A stretch of DNA of 64,000 nt. It comes from an uncultured Clostridia bacterium. GTDB taxonomy: Bacteria > Bacillota > Clostridia > Christensenellales > Aristaeellaceae. The notes beneath the pieces were generated by a model. That model was not told the origin of the DNA and did no database searches. It was given only the letters and a program-made list of their open reading frames with translations. The DNA lies in contig CAMVAJ010000005.1 in the NCBI GenBank assembly GCA_947165425.1, positions 1 to 64,000 of the forward strand, read 5' to 3'. A program made the translations under genes and the position numbers. Positions 53,967 to 63,546 of this stretch are shown here, piece after piece (positions within the stretch are counted from its first letter, which is position 1; each line of letters starts with the position of its first letter).

Positions 53967-54770
53967 TCAGACATGCTTCTGTCTCGTCTCCTCGAAGCGG
54001 TCCAGCACCTCGATCATCTTGGGCTCCAGCCTCTTCCGTGCCTCCTCCGCCAGCTCGTCCGGCACGCCGTAGAAGGCCTCCGCGATGCTGCCGGAGATGC
54101 AGGTCAGGGTGTCGCAGTCACCGCCCAGAGAGACCGCTGTACGGATCACATCCTCGAAGTCTGACCCTTCCAGGAAAGCGGTGATGGCCTCCGGGACGGT
54201 GCGCTGGCAGCTCTCGTCATGGCGATAGGCAGGCCGGATCTCGTCGCAGGTGCGGGAGAGGTCATAGCCAAACGTCCGTGTGATGTAATCCCTGATCTCA
54301 TCCTTGCTCCGGCCTGTCCGTGCCAGAAAGATGGCGCTGGCGGTCGCCTCCGCGCCCTTGATCCCCTCCGGGTGATTGTGCGTGACCTCCGCGGTCAGCC
54401 GCGCCAGGCGGCGCGTCCCCTCCAGATCATCCGCCAGCCAGCCCGCCGCGGAGACACGCATGGCGGAGCCGTTGCCATAGCTGTTATAGGGCTCCGGCTT
54501 CGGGGTATGCAGCCAATGGCGGAACGAACCGCCGTAGCCGGCATACGGGTAGCATCTCCCCCATCTGCGCATCAGTCGGGTCACCTCAGCGGTGATCTCC
54601 TCATCGCTGCAGCCGAGCGTGTTCATCAGCGCCTCCGCCACCGCAATGGTCATGACAGTGTCGTCTGTAAAATGCGACGCGCTTCCGAAGAGCTCGAAGG
54701 ACTTGCTCTTGTCCCCCTGGTCAAACTCATAGGGCGATCCTATGATATCGCCCAGAATCGCACCGATCAT
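53967..54770 (-). CDS. ADP-ribosylglycohydrolase family protein
   Basis: A 267-residue DraG/ARH-type hydrolase that removes ADP-ribose from proteins or small molecules. Both dimetal sites are visible: N-terminal GAILGDIIGSPYE and FTDDTVMTIAVA, and C-terminal SLGGDCDTLTCISGSIAEAFYG. GGAGG precedes the ATG by 8 bases. No ADP-ribosyltransferase (DraT-like) or nitrogenase gene lies nearby, so the substrate is unknown. It is 16 bases upstream of the small membrane-protein gene and likely the first gene of that operon. Confidence 0.93.
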   Translation of the reverse strand: MIGAILGDIIGSPYEFDQGDKSKSFELFGSASHFTDDTVMTIAVAEALMNTLGCSDEEITAEVTRLMRRWGRCYPYAGYGGSFRHWLHTPKPEPYNSYGNGSAMRVSAAGWLADDLEGTRRLARLTAEVTHNHPEGIKGAEATASAIFLARTGRSKDEIRDYITRTFGYDLSRTCDEIRPAYRHDESCQRTVPEAITAFLEGSDFEDVIRTAVSLGGDCDTLTCISGSIAEAFYGVPDELAEEARKRLEPKMIEVLDRFEETRQKHV

Positions 54771-54883
54771 CTGGTACGCCTCCTTTCAACATAATCACTA
54801 TATCACATCCGGGCGATCCGCAGGTCGCCGGTCAGACGACATTTATGAAAAACGCCCCTGGTCCTTGGGTGTCCCTTTACGAA

Positions 54884-54913
54884 GAACTGCCAGTTGCACG
54901 CAACTGGCAGTTC
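54884..54913 (-). terminator. Hairpin downstream of the LCP gene
   Basis: A perfect 14-bp inverted repeat GAACTGCCAGTTGC/GCAACTGGCAGTTC lies between the divergently placed ADP-ribosylglycohydrolase promoter region and the end of the LCP gene. The U tract on the minus strand is poor (TTCTTCGT). Stem strength supports termination of the exopolysaccharide-like operon. Confidence 0.6.
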
Positions 54914-54935
54914 CATTTTAGGGAATTCGGTTCTC

Positions 54936-55994
54936 TCAGTCCTCCGCGAAGAGGAAGTCGAGGATCGCCTTCTTGTTCGCTTCCTTGTCTACAAGGTGTC
55001 CCTGCGCGCCGGCGACAATGTCGTACTCGTTCTTCGCTTCCAGCGGCAGAATCATGTATTTCACATTGTCGAAAATGTTGTAGCCCTGGCGCGCAGCCTT
55101 GTAGGCAGTCTTCACCAGCGCGACGGAAATCGCGCGGATGTCGTCCTCCGTCAGATTGTGATAAGCCATCTGGAAGATCGGCGCCATCTGCTGGCGGAGG
55201 AATTCATAGTCCTCCTCAGTGATGTCGTCCACGTTGATCACGCGGCGGCCCTCCGCGTCCTTCGGCTTCTCGTCGCCGGAGTAGAGCAGCACCTTCTCTG
55301 CGATGGTCGTGCCGACGCTGTGGAAGAGGTTCGCGATGACCTCCACCTCGCGCTCACAGCAGTTGTAGACCGAGTCATACTGCAGCCAGCCAAAGCCGAC
55401 CGCCTGCAGGCCGTTCAGATGGGTCTCCGGGCCGAATTCAGTCAGATAGTACTCCTGCGCCAGCATGTCGACAATCGCCTGGCTCAGCAGGCCTGTGCCG
55501 ACCTGTGCCTGAAGCTGGTTCTTCTTGGAGCCTACCATGCCGTTCAGCGCATTGCGCTCCGCACGGGAGACATCCACCGTCACGCCATTGTAGGCGTCGA
55601 TCAGCGAGGCCAGGTTCAGGTAGTTCAGGGACATATACCGCTCGATGTTCAGGCCAAAGTTGGCGTTGAAAACCTTCGCCGCCTCCTCCGGGCCGTTGTT
55701 GCGGTAGGGCATGTCCAGCTTCTGCGGGACATCGTAGCCCTCGTAGTCCACGAAGGTATCCCAGGTGAAGGGCAGGAGGCGGATCGCGCCGGTGGCCTCG
55801 TTCATCGAGACAGCCATCAGCGTGTTCCCGGCATTGCCCTTGTCGTTGTTCATGCCCTCGTTGCAGATCAGCAGGAAGGTGACCCAGTCGCTTTCCTCCA
55901 GGGAGGGCGCCTCCGCCAGCGCGAATGCCGGCAGCAGACTCACCGCCAGCAGCATGGCCAGCAGTTTGGGCATCAGATTCTTGATCGTCTTCAT
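54936..55994 (-). CDS. Divergent LytR-CpsA-Psr (LCP) family protein, secreted
   Basis: A 352-residue protein with a cleavable-looking signal peptide (LLAMLLAVSLLPAFALA-EA) rather than the usual membrane anchor. The LCP core can be followed through GNTLMAVSMNEATGAIRLLPF and YMSLNYLNLASLIDAYNGVTVDV. LCP enzymes transfer undecaprenyl-linked polymers to peptidoglycan. In the usual SIPRDTYV strand the arginine is Trp here (PFTWDTFVD), so phosphotransferase activity is uncertain. GAGGAGG precedes the ATG. Located after the BY-kinase and the giant repeat gene, it likely serves the same envelope pathway. Confidence 0.78.
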   Translation of the reverse strand: MKTIKNLMPKLLAMLLAVSLLPAFALAEAPSLEESDWVTFLLICNEGMNNDKGNAGNTLMAVSMNEATGAIRLLPFTWDTFVDYEGYDVPQKLDMPYRNNGPEEAAKVFNANFGLNIERYMSLNYLNLASLIDAYNGVTVDVSRAERNALNGMVGSKKNQLQAQVGTGLLSQAIVDMLAQEYYLTEFGPETHLNGLQAVGFGWLQYDSVYNCCEREVEVIANLFHSVGTTIAEKVLLYSGDEKPKDAEGRRVINVDDITEEDYEFLRQQMAPIFQMAYHNLTEDDIRAISVALVKTAYKAARQGYNIFDNVKYMILPLEAKNEYDIVAGAQGHLVDKEANKKAILDFLFAED

Positions 55995-56012
55995 GATCGC
56001 GCGCCTCCTCTC

Positions 56013-59000
56013 TTACTGCTGAGCCTGGTCAACGGGGTTGCGGTCCTTGTCGTACCGGCTCGTGACCACCAGCTCGCCGTCCGTGTTGTAATAGCCGTTC
56101 CAGCCTGCCACGCCGTCCGCGTTGTTGGTCGGCTTGTTGTAGCGGTCCAGGTACTGCTCGGAGATGATCCGGCCTTCCCCGTCGAATTTGCGCTGTACGC
56201 TGAAGTATCCGTCGGCGCAGTTCGTCTGCGCGTGGTTATGGTCGTAATAGCCCTCCCAGACGATATTCCCGTACTCGTCTTCCTCGTACTCCAGGATAGC
56301 GTAGCCGTCCGTGGTGGTGGTGGGCTTGCCGTTCTGGTCCAGGAAGGTCTCCTCGTGGACGCTGGTGACCGGATAGTACAGCGTGCTCTGGCCCCAGGCG
56401 CCGTTCGCCGCAGCGCAGCGGTTGCCCTGCGCGTCAAGATAATACCGGAAGTACTTCTCCACGCGGGCGTTGCTCAGATCATAGTCGAACTCGACCGCGG
56501 CATAGCCATTCTCGTTGGCAACCGGGTTTCCGTTCTCGTCCAGCCAGGTCTCCTTCGCCAGGAGGCCGTAGGCGGTGTAGTCACGCTGAACGCCGTAGAC
56601 GCCCTTGACGGCCGCGGCCGCGCCCGACTCGTCATAGTACTTCTCCAGCGACACCTGGCCACGGCTGGTGTACTCTCTGTTCACCGCCACAGCACCCTCA
56701 GGTCCGATCGCCGGGGTGCCCTGGCCGTCAAAGTAACGGCTCTCGATGGCCCGGTCATAGCGGTCGTAGGTCTGCAGCGTGGTGAGATGTCCCTCCTCAT
56801 CCTCCGCGGACTCGTCCATGACTTTCATCACGTAGGTACGGTTCTCCGCGTCCTCGGAGACCAGCTGACGGCTGGAGAAGCCGCCGATCGCGATCGGCTT
56901 CTTCTCGGCGTCCAGATAAGTCTCCTCCGCCACCCGTCCGCTCTCGGCATAGCTTACGCGGTGAATGGCGAAGCCCTCACGGCTGGGCGCATAGTGGTCG
57001 AACTCGTCGAAGTATTCCTCTGTAGTGAGACGGCCCAGTTCGTCATAGTCCACCATGGCGTAGGCGTACTGCGCGCCCTCAGGCACGACGCCGAGCTCCT
57101 TCGTGTCATAGTAGCGCTCGGAGGTCAGGTTGCCCAGGTTGTCGTAGGTGTAGACCGCCTTGGCGTACTTCATCGCTGTGTCCGTCAGGTTGCCGTCCGT
57201 ATCGTAGTAGGCTTCCTCGGTGACATTGCCCAGCTGATTGTAGGCCGTGGTCTTGCGGGCATAGCCGCGCTGGCTGGCCATCATCTTGCCGTCGCGGTCG
57301 TAGAAGCTGATCTCCGTCTCACGGCCCGCCAGGTCGTAAGCATAGCGCACCTCGGCATAGTCGTTGGCGTAGGCCACCGGGTTGCCAGCCGCGTCGAAGT
57401 AGCGGATGGACAGCACCTTGCCGTCGGGATCCACCTCGCGCTGGAGCGAGGAGTACCGGCCGGAGGTGTGGACCGCAGGCTTGCCCTGTGCGTTGAAGAG
57501 CTTCTCCTCCACGCAGTGGTTGCGGTCGTTGTAGGTGTAGGCAATCTCACAGTAGCCGTACTGGTTCCAGGTCAGCCCGCCCTCCTTGTTGTAGAAGGAT
57601 TCGCGGACGCAGTTGTTGCTGTTGTCGTAGGCATAGCCCACCGCGCTGTAGCCGCTGCTGAGGAGCTTCGGCTGGCCATTCACGTCCAGATACTCGCGCA
57701 GCACCAGCCGCTGACGCTCGTCCCAGGTGTTGCGCATCATGGCGTAGCCGCCCGCGCAGGGCACCGGGGTATCCAGGTTGTCCAGATAGGTCTCAGTCAG
57801 AATGTCGCCATTCTTGTCCACCGTCCGCAGGATGGCGGAATAACCGGCGCTGATGTAGGTGCGGTTGTACTTGTCGTCCAGATAGGTGATCCGGGTCAGG
57901 TACAGATTGTTGTCGTACTGATACAGCGCGGCGGCATAGCCGTCCTTGAACAGCGTGGGCTGGTCTGTGGTGTCCACATAGGTGGTGCGCCAGACCTTGC
58001 CCTGGGTGCCGTACTCGTAGCGGATGCCCGCGTACCCGGCGGAGATCATCGTGTTCAGGCCGCTGGTGTTCAGGTAAGTCTCGCTGATCTTGCGATCCTG
58101 ATCGTCGTAGGCGTAGACAATGCTGGCATAGCCGAACTGGGTCTCCACCGGCTGCAGCGCCGCGTTCAGGTTCTCCACGCGGATCAGGTTCCCCCGCGCG
58201 TCGTAGGATCTGCGGGTCGCCGCGGTCCGGGCGGTCAGGGAAGCGATGCGCTCGTTCTCGTCCAGATACTGCTCCAGGATCACATGATTGAACTTGTCAT
58301 ACTCGCGCTGCCAGACGCTGAAGCCCTCCGGCAGGCGGGTCAGCTTGTCCTGCTCGTCCAGATAGCGGACCTGCAGGCGGTTGCCAGCGTTGTCCAGGAT
58401 ATAGGCGATGGCCGAGTAGCCCTTCCGGACCGTCACGCGCTGCATGTTGGCGTCCAGATAGCTCTCCTTGGTCAGGCGGTGGCGCAGGTCGTACTCGTAC
58501 TCCGCCGCGGCGTAGCCGCCCTCGGTCATCACCACGTCATTGTTGAAGTAGTAGACGGTGCGGACGCGGTTGCCCGCGGCGTCGTAGGCGTGGGTGACGC
58601 GGTTGTAGCCGTCGGGCAGCTGGGTGGGCTGGCCCTCGAAGATGTACCAGGCCTGCTCGGTGCAGTTGCCGCTCAGATCCCGCTGATAGGTCACATAGCT
58701 GTAGGCGTTGTTCTGGAGGATATACGCGCCATCCTCGCCGAAGTAGCTCTCGCTGGTGAGATAGCCGTGGCTGTCCCAGGTCTGAACCTTGCGCGCATAG
58801 CCGACGGACTGGTTGAGCAGCCCGCCCTTGCCGTTGGTGAACTCCTCGGTGAGCAGGTTCCCGCGCTCGTCATAGGTGCAGGTCCGCGCCGCGTAGCCCT
58901 TGGAGGCGACGACTGGCGCGCCGTCCAGTCCATAGTAGGTCTCGCTCAGGACATTGCCCAGCGCGTCGTAGGTGTACTCCACGGCGGCGTAGTCAGCGCG

Positions 59001-61871
59001 CAGCATGTAGGGCGCGCCGCTCTCGTCGAAGTAGCGCTCGCTGAGCAGCCGGTTCTCATCGTCAAAGGTGCGCTTCACCTCCGCCGCGCCGGCACTGACA
59101 TTGGTGACCTTGTCGTCCGAGCCATAGTAGACCTCGCGGACGAGATTGCCCCGCATGTCATACTCCCGGACGAAGGAGGCGTAGCCCTCGGGGCACTCCG
59201 CCTTGCTGCCGTCGGGCGCATAGTAGGTCTCGGAGAGCTGATGCCCCTCGTTATCCCAGGTGTAGGCCACCCGGTGATAGCCTTCCGGAATCGCCGTGGG
59301 CTCCTGCTTCGCGTCGTAGTAGGCGGCCTCGACGAGCTTGCCGTCATAATTGTAGGTGCGCTCCACGCGGGCGTAGCCCATGGCGGTGTCCGCCAGCTGG
59401 CGGTCCGCGCCCAGGTAGGTGGTCACGATCTTCGCGCCGTCCTGCTCATAGGCGTTGGTGACTACCGCGTAGCGGTCCGCGTTCACCATCAGGCTGCCGT
59501 CGGCGTTGTAGTAGGCCTCCTCCAGCGTCCGGCCCTGCGCGTCGCACTGGCGCTCGAACCAGGCGTAGCCCGTAGAGGAGGGCGCCACCGGCGCGCTATT
59601 CTCGTCAAAGTAGGCGCGGCGCAGGAGATTCCCGAAGGCGTCATACTTCTGCTCGAAGGAGGCGTAGCCCTCGGGGAGCAGCACAGGCTCGCCCGCGACG
59701 CCCAGGTAGGACACCTTGCTCGCCAGACCGGTCGCCGCGTCGTACTCGGTGTTCATCGCTGAATAGCCCTGCGGCAGCATCACCGGCTGGAGATCCACGC
59801 CGAAGTTCGACTCGCTGATCACATGGTGCTGATCGTCATACTCCCGCAGCACGCAGGCGTGGCCGGCCACCATCGCGGGCTCCTCCTCCGCGTTGCGGTA
59901 GGAGATGGAGACGATATTGCCGTCCAGATCATATTCGTAGTAAACCGCGGCGTATCCGCTCGCCTGGGTCAGCGCCGCGCCATCCGCGTCGAAGAACTTC
60001 TCCCCGGTGTGCTGGCCGGCATAATCGTAGCTGTGCACCTGCACGGCCGCCTTGGCGTCCGCCAGGACCAGCTTGCCCTCAGTGTCGAAAGTTGCCTGCC
60101 ACAGGAGGTTGCCGCGGCTGTTGTACTCTCTGAGGAGCGTTGCAAAGTTGCCGCGGGTCTTCAGGGCGTTGCCCTGCGCGTCATAGTAGCGCGCGGAGGT
60201 CTGGAGCAGATTCCCGTCGAAGTGGTAATCCACGCGATGCGCACCGTTGGCCACCGAGGTGTCCGGCTCGCCGCTGGCGGTGAAGAAGCTCTCCGAAAGC
60301 AGCAGGTTCTGCTTCGGACCACCGTTGACCATCGCGCGGGCGTAGCTGCCGGTGAGACTCTCGCAGGGGTTGCCGTCCTCGTCGTAATAGGACTCGTAGA
60401 TTGCCGGCTCCAGCGGGCTCGTGCCCTCATACTTGAACTCGATGCTGGCGATCTGCCTCTCCTCGTTCCGAGTCGGCTTCCACTCGTCGTCCATGTAGGT
60501 CGTCCGGATCACCTGGTTATACTCGTTGCGCTCATTGACGTAACCCGCATAGCCGGCCTTCCGCTCGATCAGCTTCATGTCGACGCCGTAGTCGCGCTCC
60601 CACTCCACCATGTCGGGGTTGATGACCCACTTCTCCTCGCCGTTTTCGTCAACGGTCTTCACATGGTGATACTTCCACTCGATCCGGGCGAAGCCGCCGT
60701 TGGACATGGTGTACTCGTCCAGGATATCGTAGTAGGTTACGCGGTAGTCGTAATCCGGGCCATTGTACTCATGCTCCGCCATGTGGTAGCCGGTGGTGAG
60801 CATGGTGCGCTCGCCGTCCGCACCGAAATAGCGCTCAATGTGGAGATCATTACTGTCGTCCCAGTAGGTGTAGGTCGCCTTGGCGTAGCCGTTGACCATC
60901 TTGATCAGCTCGCCGTCAATACCAAGGTAATCCACCTCTACCAGACGGTTCAGCTCGTCATACGTGTTGACCACGGAGGAATAGCCGGAGGCCGCGCGGA
61001 TGCGCTCGCCCTCTGTGCCATAGTAGTCCACGCGGATGAGGTTCCCGCGCTCGTCGTAGGTATTGTTCATCCGGTGGAAGCGCTTCGCGCCGAGAGCCGG
61101 CTGGCCTTCCTTGCCGAAGATTTCCTGCGAGGTCACGAGCCACTTCAGGCTCTTGCCGTCCTCACGCTTGCCGTCGCCGCGCTGCAGGCCCAGCAGCATC
61201 TGCTTGACGAGATCGTCGTCCAGCTCTGTCCTCGGGTCCAGCATATAGGATGTGACTACCGTCGCGCCGCCCTCCGTGCCGAGGAGCGGAGAGCCGTCCG
61301 CGTCCAGATAGCGCGCCGTGACGGTGACAGTCCGGTCACCCACGGCCATATCATAGAGGATCTGCGCATAGCCTCCCGTGGGGCGGACCAGCTTTCCGGC
61401 CGCGTCAAAGTACTCGCTGGAGACAATCCACTCGTCGTTCCAGACATCGCGGCGATAGCTGTAGCTGCCTGGCACGTCCGCTCGACTGCCGTCGGCGCTG
61501 TAGCGATCCTCCGTCACAAGGTGGGTATCCCCGTTGGAGTCCTCCACGTAGGTGAAGGCCGCGCGCGCGTAGCCCACATCGGTGTTGACCAGCTCGCCGC
61601 CCAGTCCGTAGTACACCGCGGAGAGCATATTGTTATGCTCGTCCCAGGTATACTCTGCGCGGTGGAAGCCGCGGCTGTTGACCGCGGGCGCGCCGTTCAG
61701 ATCATAGGCCGTCTCGCTGAGCAGGTTTCCCTCCCCGTCCCAGACGCATTCCGTCTCGGTGAAGACGGGCATAGACAGACCTTTTTCAGTCTCTGCGGCG
61801 GCGCCGGCGGCTGTGATCATTGTCAGGATCAGCAGCAGCGCTCCGAGTCTCCAGAAGTGCTTCATCAGCAT
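56013..61871 (-). CDS. Giant secreted YD/RHS-like repeat protein
   Basis: A 1952-residue protein with an N-terminal signal segment (LGALLLILTMITAAGAAA). The rest consists almost wholly of about 40 repeats of roughly 46 residues. These follow GYA..EYTYD..GNL..E.YYG.DG.P, as in AAVEYTYDALGNVLSETYYG. The pattern is close to YD/RHS repeats, which build beta-helical shells or barrels. There is no RHS core-delimiting PxxxxDPxG motif, no toxin domain at the C-terminus and no anchor. The start lies 12 bases after AAGGAGG and 85 bases inside the BY-kinase gene. Function unknown; a secreted structural or polysaccharide-binding role is plausible. Confidence 0.75.
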   Translation of the reverse strand: MLMKHFWRLGALLLILTMITAAGAAAETEKGLSMPVFTETECVWDGEGNLLSETAYDLNGAPAVNSRGFHRAEYTWDEHNNMLSAVYYGLGGELVNTDVGYARAAFTYVEDSNGDTHLVTEDRYSADGSRADVPGSYSYRRDVWNDEWIVSSEYFDAAGKLVRPTGGYAQILYDMAVGDRTVTVTARYLDADGSPLLGTEGGATVVTSYMLDPRTELDDDLVKQMLLGLQRGDGKREDGKSLKWLVTSQEIFGKEGQPALGAKRFHRMNNTYDERGNLIRVDYYGTEGERIRAASGYSSVVNTYDELNRLVEVDYLGIDGELIKMVNGYAKATYTYWDDSNDLHIERYFGADGERTMLTTGYHMAEHEYNGPDYDYRVTYYDILDEYTMSNGGFARIEWKYHHVKTVDENGEEKWVINPDMVEWERDYGVDMKLIERKAGYAGYVNERNEYNQVIRTTYMDDEWKPTRNEERQIASIEFKYEGTSPLEPAIYESYYDEDGNPCESLTGSYARAMVNGGPKQNLLLSESFFTASGEPDTSVANGAHRVDYHFDGNLLQTSARYYDAQGNALKTRGNFATLLREYNSRGNLLWQATFDTEGKLVLADAKAAVQVHSYDYAGQHTGEKFFDADGAALTQASGYAAVYYEYDLDGNIVSISYRNAEEEPAMVAGHACVLREYDDQHHVISESNFGVDLQPVMLPQGYSAMNTEYDAATGLASKVSYLGVAGEPVLLPEGYASFEQKYDAFGNLLRRAYFDENSAPVAPSSTGYAWFERQCDAQGRTLEEAYYNADGSLMVNADRYAVVTNAYEQDGAKIVTTYLGADRQLADTAMGYARVERTYNYDGKLVEAAYYDAKQEPTAIPEGYHRVAYTWDNEGHQLSETYYAPDGSKAECPEGYASFVREYDMRGNLVREVYYGSDDKVTNVSAGAAEVKRTFDDENRLLSERYFDESGAPYMLRADYAAVEYTYDALGNVLSETYYGLDGAPVVASKGYAARTCTYDERGNLLTEEFTNGKGGLLNQSVGYARKVQTWDSHGYLTSESYFGEDGAYILQNNAYSYVTYQRDLSGNCTEQAWYIFEGQPTQLPDGYNRVTHAYDAAGNRVRTVYYFNNDVVMTEGGYAAAEYEYDLRHRLTKESYLDANMQRVTVRKGYSAIAYILDNAGNRLQVRYLDEQDKLTRLPEGFSVWQREYDKFNHVILEQYLDENERIASLTARTAATRRSYDARGNLIRVENLNAALQPVETQFGYASIVYAYDDQDRKISETYLNTSGLNTMISAGYAGIRYEYGTQGKVWRTTYVDTTDQPTLFKDGYAAALYQYDNNLYLTRITYLDDKYNRTYISAGYSAILRTVDKNGDILTETYLDNLDTPVPCAGGYAMMRNTWDERQRLVLREYLDVNGQPKLLSSGYSAVGYAYDNSNNCVRESFYNKEGGLTWNQYGYCEIAYTYNDRNHCVEEKLFNAQGKPAVHTSGRYSSLQREVDPDGKVLSIRYFDAAGNPVAYANDYAEVRYAYDLAGRETEISFYDRDGKMMASQRGYARKTTAYNQLGNVTEEAYYDTDGNLTDTAMKYAKAVYTYDNLGNLTSERYYDTKELGVVPEGAQYAYAMVDYDELGRLTTEEYFDEFDHYAPSREGFAIHRVSYAESGRVAEETYLDAEKKPIAIGGFSSRQLVSEDAENRTYVMKVMDESAEDEEGHLTTLQTYDRYDRAIESRYFDGQGTPAIGPEGAVAVNREYTSRGQVSLEKYYDESGAAAAVKGVYGVQRDYTAYGLLAKETWLDENGNPVANENGYAAVEFDYDLSNARVEKYFRYYLDAQGNRCAAANGAWGQSTLYYPVTSVHEETFLDQNGKPTTTTDGYAILEYEEDEYGNIVWEGYYDHNHAQTNCADGYFSVQRKFDGEGRIISEQYLDRYNKPTNNADGVAGWNGYYNTDGELVVTSRYDKDRNPVDQAQQ

Positions 61872-63423
61872 GGGTTCTCATTGCCTCCTTGTCGTGGTCG
61901 TCTTGGATCGGTTCGGTTGCCAGATCAATTGCCTCAGGTTCGGATTGCGATTCGTTTGCCGAAGCTTCGGACGAGTGTCCTCTGCTGTCGTATTTGTGAT
62001 AATAGCTCTTGTAATATCTCCGGCTGTAGTAGCTGCCCTGCCGCAGGTTCTCGCCGTAGAAGACGAAGCCCAGGATCTCCATGCCGGTCATCTCCGCCGA
62101 GGTCAGCGCGTGCCGGATCTCCCGGTGATCCGAGAACTGCTGACGAACCACGAACAGCGCACCCGCCGTCTGCGACGACAGCGCCAGCGGATCGGAGACG
62201 ATGTTGATCGGCGGCGCGTCCAGCAGCACCAAGTCGTAGGCCTCCTCCATCTTGCGGAGCAGCTCCGCCATGGTGTCGGATTCCAGCAGCTCCGCGGGAT
62301 TGGGCGGCAGGTGTCCGGCCGGCATGATATCGAGCATGCTGTGGCCCGAATCAAGCACCACGCTGCGCCAGTTCACCGTGCCCACCAGCGTGTCGGAGAG
62401 GCCGGCCTCCTTGGGGTCATAGTGGAAAATCTCCTGCTGACAGGCGCGGCGCATATCCGCGTCCACCAGCAGCACCCGCTTGCCGCTCATCGCGCAGGAG
62501 ATGGCGAGATTGGCCGTGATGGTGGACTTTCCCTCGCCGGAGACCGCGCTGGTCACGACGACCGCATGACTCTTCTTGTTGACCAGCGTGTACAGGAGGT
62601 TCATTCGCAGCTTGGCGTAGCTCTCCACGACCTCCATCGGGCTCTTTGCGCTCAGGAGGTAGCTGCCCGGATCCTTGCTCTCCTCCTTCTCGCGCTTGAT
62701 GGAGCTGAGCACCGGGGGCTTATAATTCTCCGTCAGGTCTCCCTCGTCCGTAACCTTCCGGTTCAGGAGGAAGAGGAGCGCCAGCAGCGCCGCCGCGGCC
62801 ACCGCGCCGGCCATCGCGCCGGTCAGCCCCTGGCGCAGCTCGCCGCGCGGGTTGGGCGCCCTGGAGATCTTGGCGGAGTCGACGATATCCGCCTGTCCCG
62901 CGCCAACCACCTGCTTGATCGCGTCCGGCGCGAGGAGCAGCACCGCGTTGCAGATGTCCGCCGATTTCTCTGGGTTATCCGTCGTACAGCTCACGCGCAC
63001 CATACCCGTCTCGTTGACCGAGCTCATGCTGATGCTGCCGGCGATGTAGGAGGCGGTCAGCCCCGGATACTTCTGCCAGAGGGGTTCCTCCCCCACGATC
63101 TCGCCCTGTTCATTGCGCAGATCCACCTGGTAGTCCAGCACCCGGTTCATTACCAGCTCGCTCTTCACCACGACGCTGTAGGTGTTGATCAGCGCCACCG
63201 CGCTGTTCAGGTCGGAGGTGTTGGTATAGCCATAGTTGACCAGGTTCGGATTGGCGTTGACGATGTACATGGTACCGGAGGAGGTGTAGGTGTCCGGCCT
63301 TCTGGAAGCCCGCCAGTACATCACGCCAAATCCGATCGCCGCACACAGGATCAGCAGCCAGCACCGTTTCAGAATATACAGTGCCAATTTGACCAGGTCG
63401 ATCTGGTTCCTCTTCTGTCGCAT
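61786..63423 (-). CDS. Wzz/CpsC-CpsD type tyrosine autokinase (BY-kinase)
   Basis: A 545-residue single-chain polysaccharide co-polymerase and tyrosine kinase. The N-terminal Wzz domain has transmembrane helices at about 23-43 and ~210-230. The kinase domain carries Walker A (SAVSGEGKSTITANLA), Walker A' (VLLVDADMRRA) and Walker B (YDLVLLDAPPI). The Tyr-rich tail YYSRRYYKSYYHKY is the autophosphorylation cluster. Gram-positive systems often split CpsC and CpsD; here they are fused. It controls chain length and export. The track start is 63456, but GGAGAG precedes ATG 63423 (MRQKRNQIDL). It overlaps the giant repeat gene. No glycosyltransferases follow within the window. Confidence 0.92.
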   Translation of the reverse strand: MRQKRNQIDLVKLALYILKRCWLLILCAAIGFGVMYWRASRRPDTYTSSGTMYIVNANPNLVNYGYTNTSDLNSAVALINTYSVVVKSELVMNRVLDYQVDLRNEQGEIVGEEPLWQKYPGLTASYIAGSISMSSVNETGMVRVSCTTDNPEKSADICNAVLLLAPDAIKQVVGAGQADIVDSAKISRAPNPRGELRQGLTGAMAGAVAAAALLALLFLLNRKVTDEGDLTENYKPPVLSSIKREKEESKDPGSYLLSAKSPMEVVESYAKLRMNLLYTLVNKKSHAVVVTSAVSGEGKSTITANLAISCAMSGKRVLLVDADMRRACQQEIFHYDPKEAGLSDTLVGTVNWRSVVLDSGHSMLDIMPAGHLPPNPAELLESDTMAELLRKMEEAYDLVLLDAPPINIVSDPLALSSQTAGALFVVRQQFSDHREIRHALTSAEMTGMEILGFVFYGENLRQGSYYSRRYYKSYYHKYDSRGHSSEASANESQSEPEAIDLATEPIQDDHDKEAMRTHADEALLETRSAAADPDNDHSRRRRRRD

Positions 63424-63517
63424 TCCCGTCTCTCCACTCCCAGCGGGACTTCCCACCCTCGGCGCGCCGCCGACGAATGGACGTCAAAATGAATGGGTTC
63501 GTAAAAACCCAGACTAT

Positions 63518-63546
63518 AAGATAGCACATTCTTCAACGGATTTCAA
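63518..63546 (-). promoter_or_regulatory. Promoter of the BY-kinase operon
   Basis: On the minus strand TTGAAA (63541-63546) and TATCTT (63518-63523) are 17 bases apart. A small GGGTT/AACCC hairpin lies at the start of the transcript. Confidence 0.7.

Noticed and set aside
54894-62207. Plus-strand ORFs of 1622 and 794 aa
   Set aside because: They mirror the repeats of the minus-strand YD-like gene. Their Val/Leu/Gly/Arg-rich composition is typical of antisense frames, and the minus-strand frame has a signal peptide, repeats and a Shine-Dalgarno.
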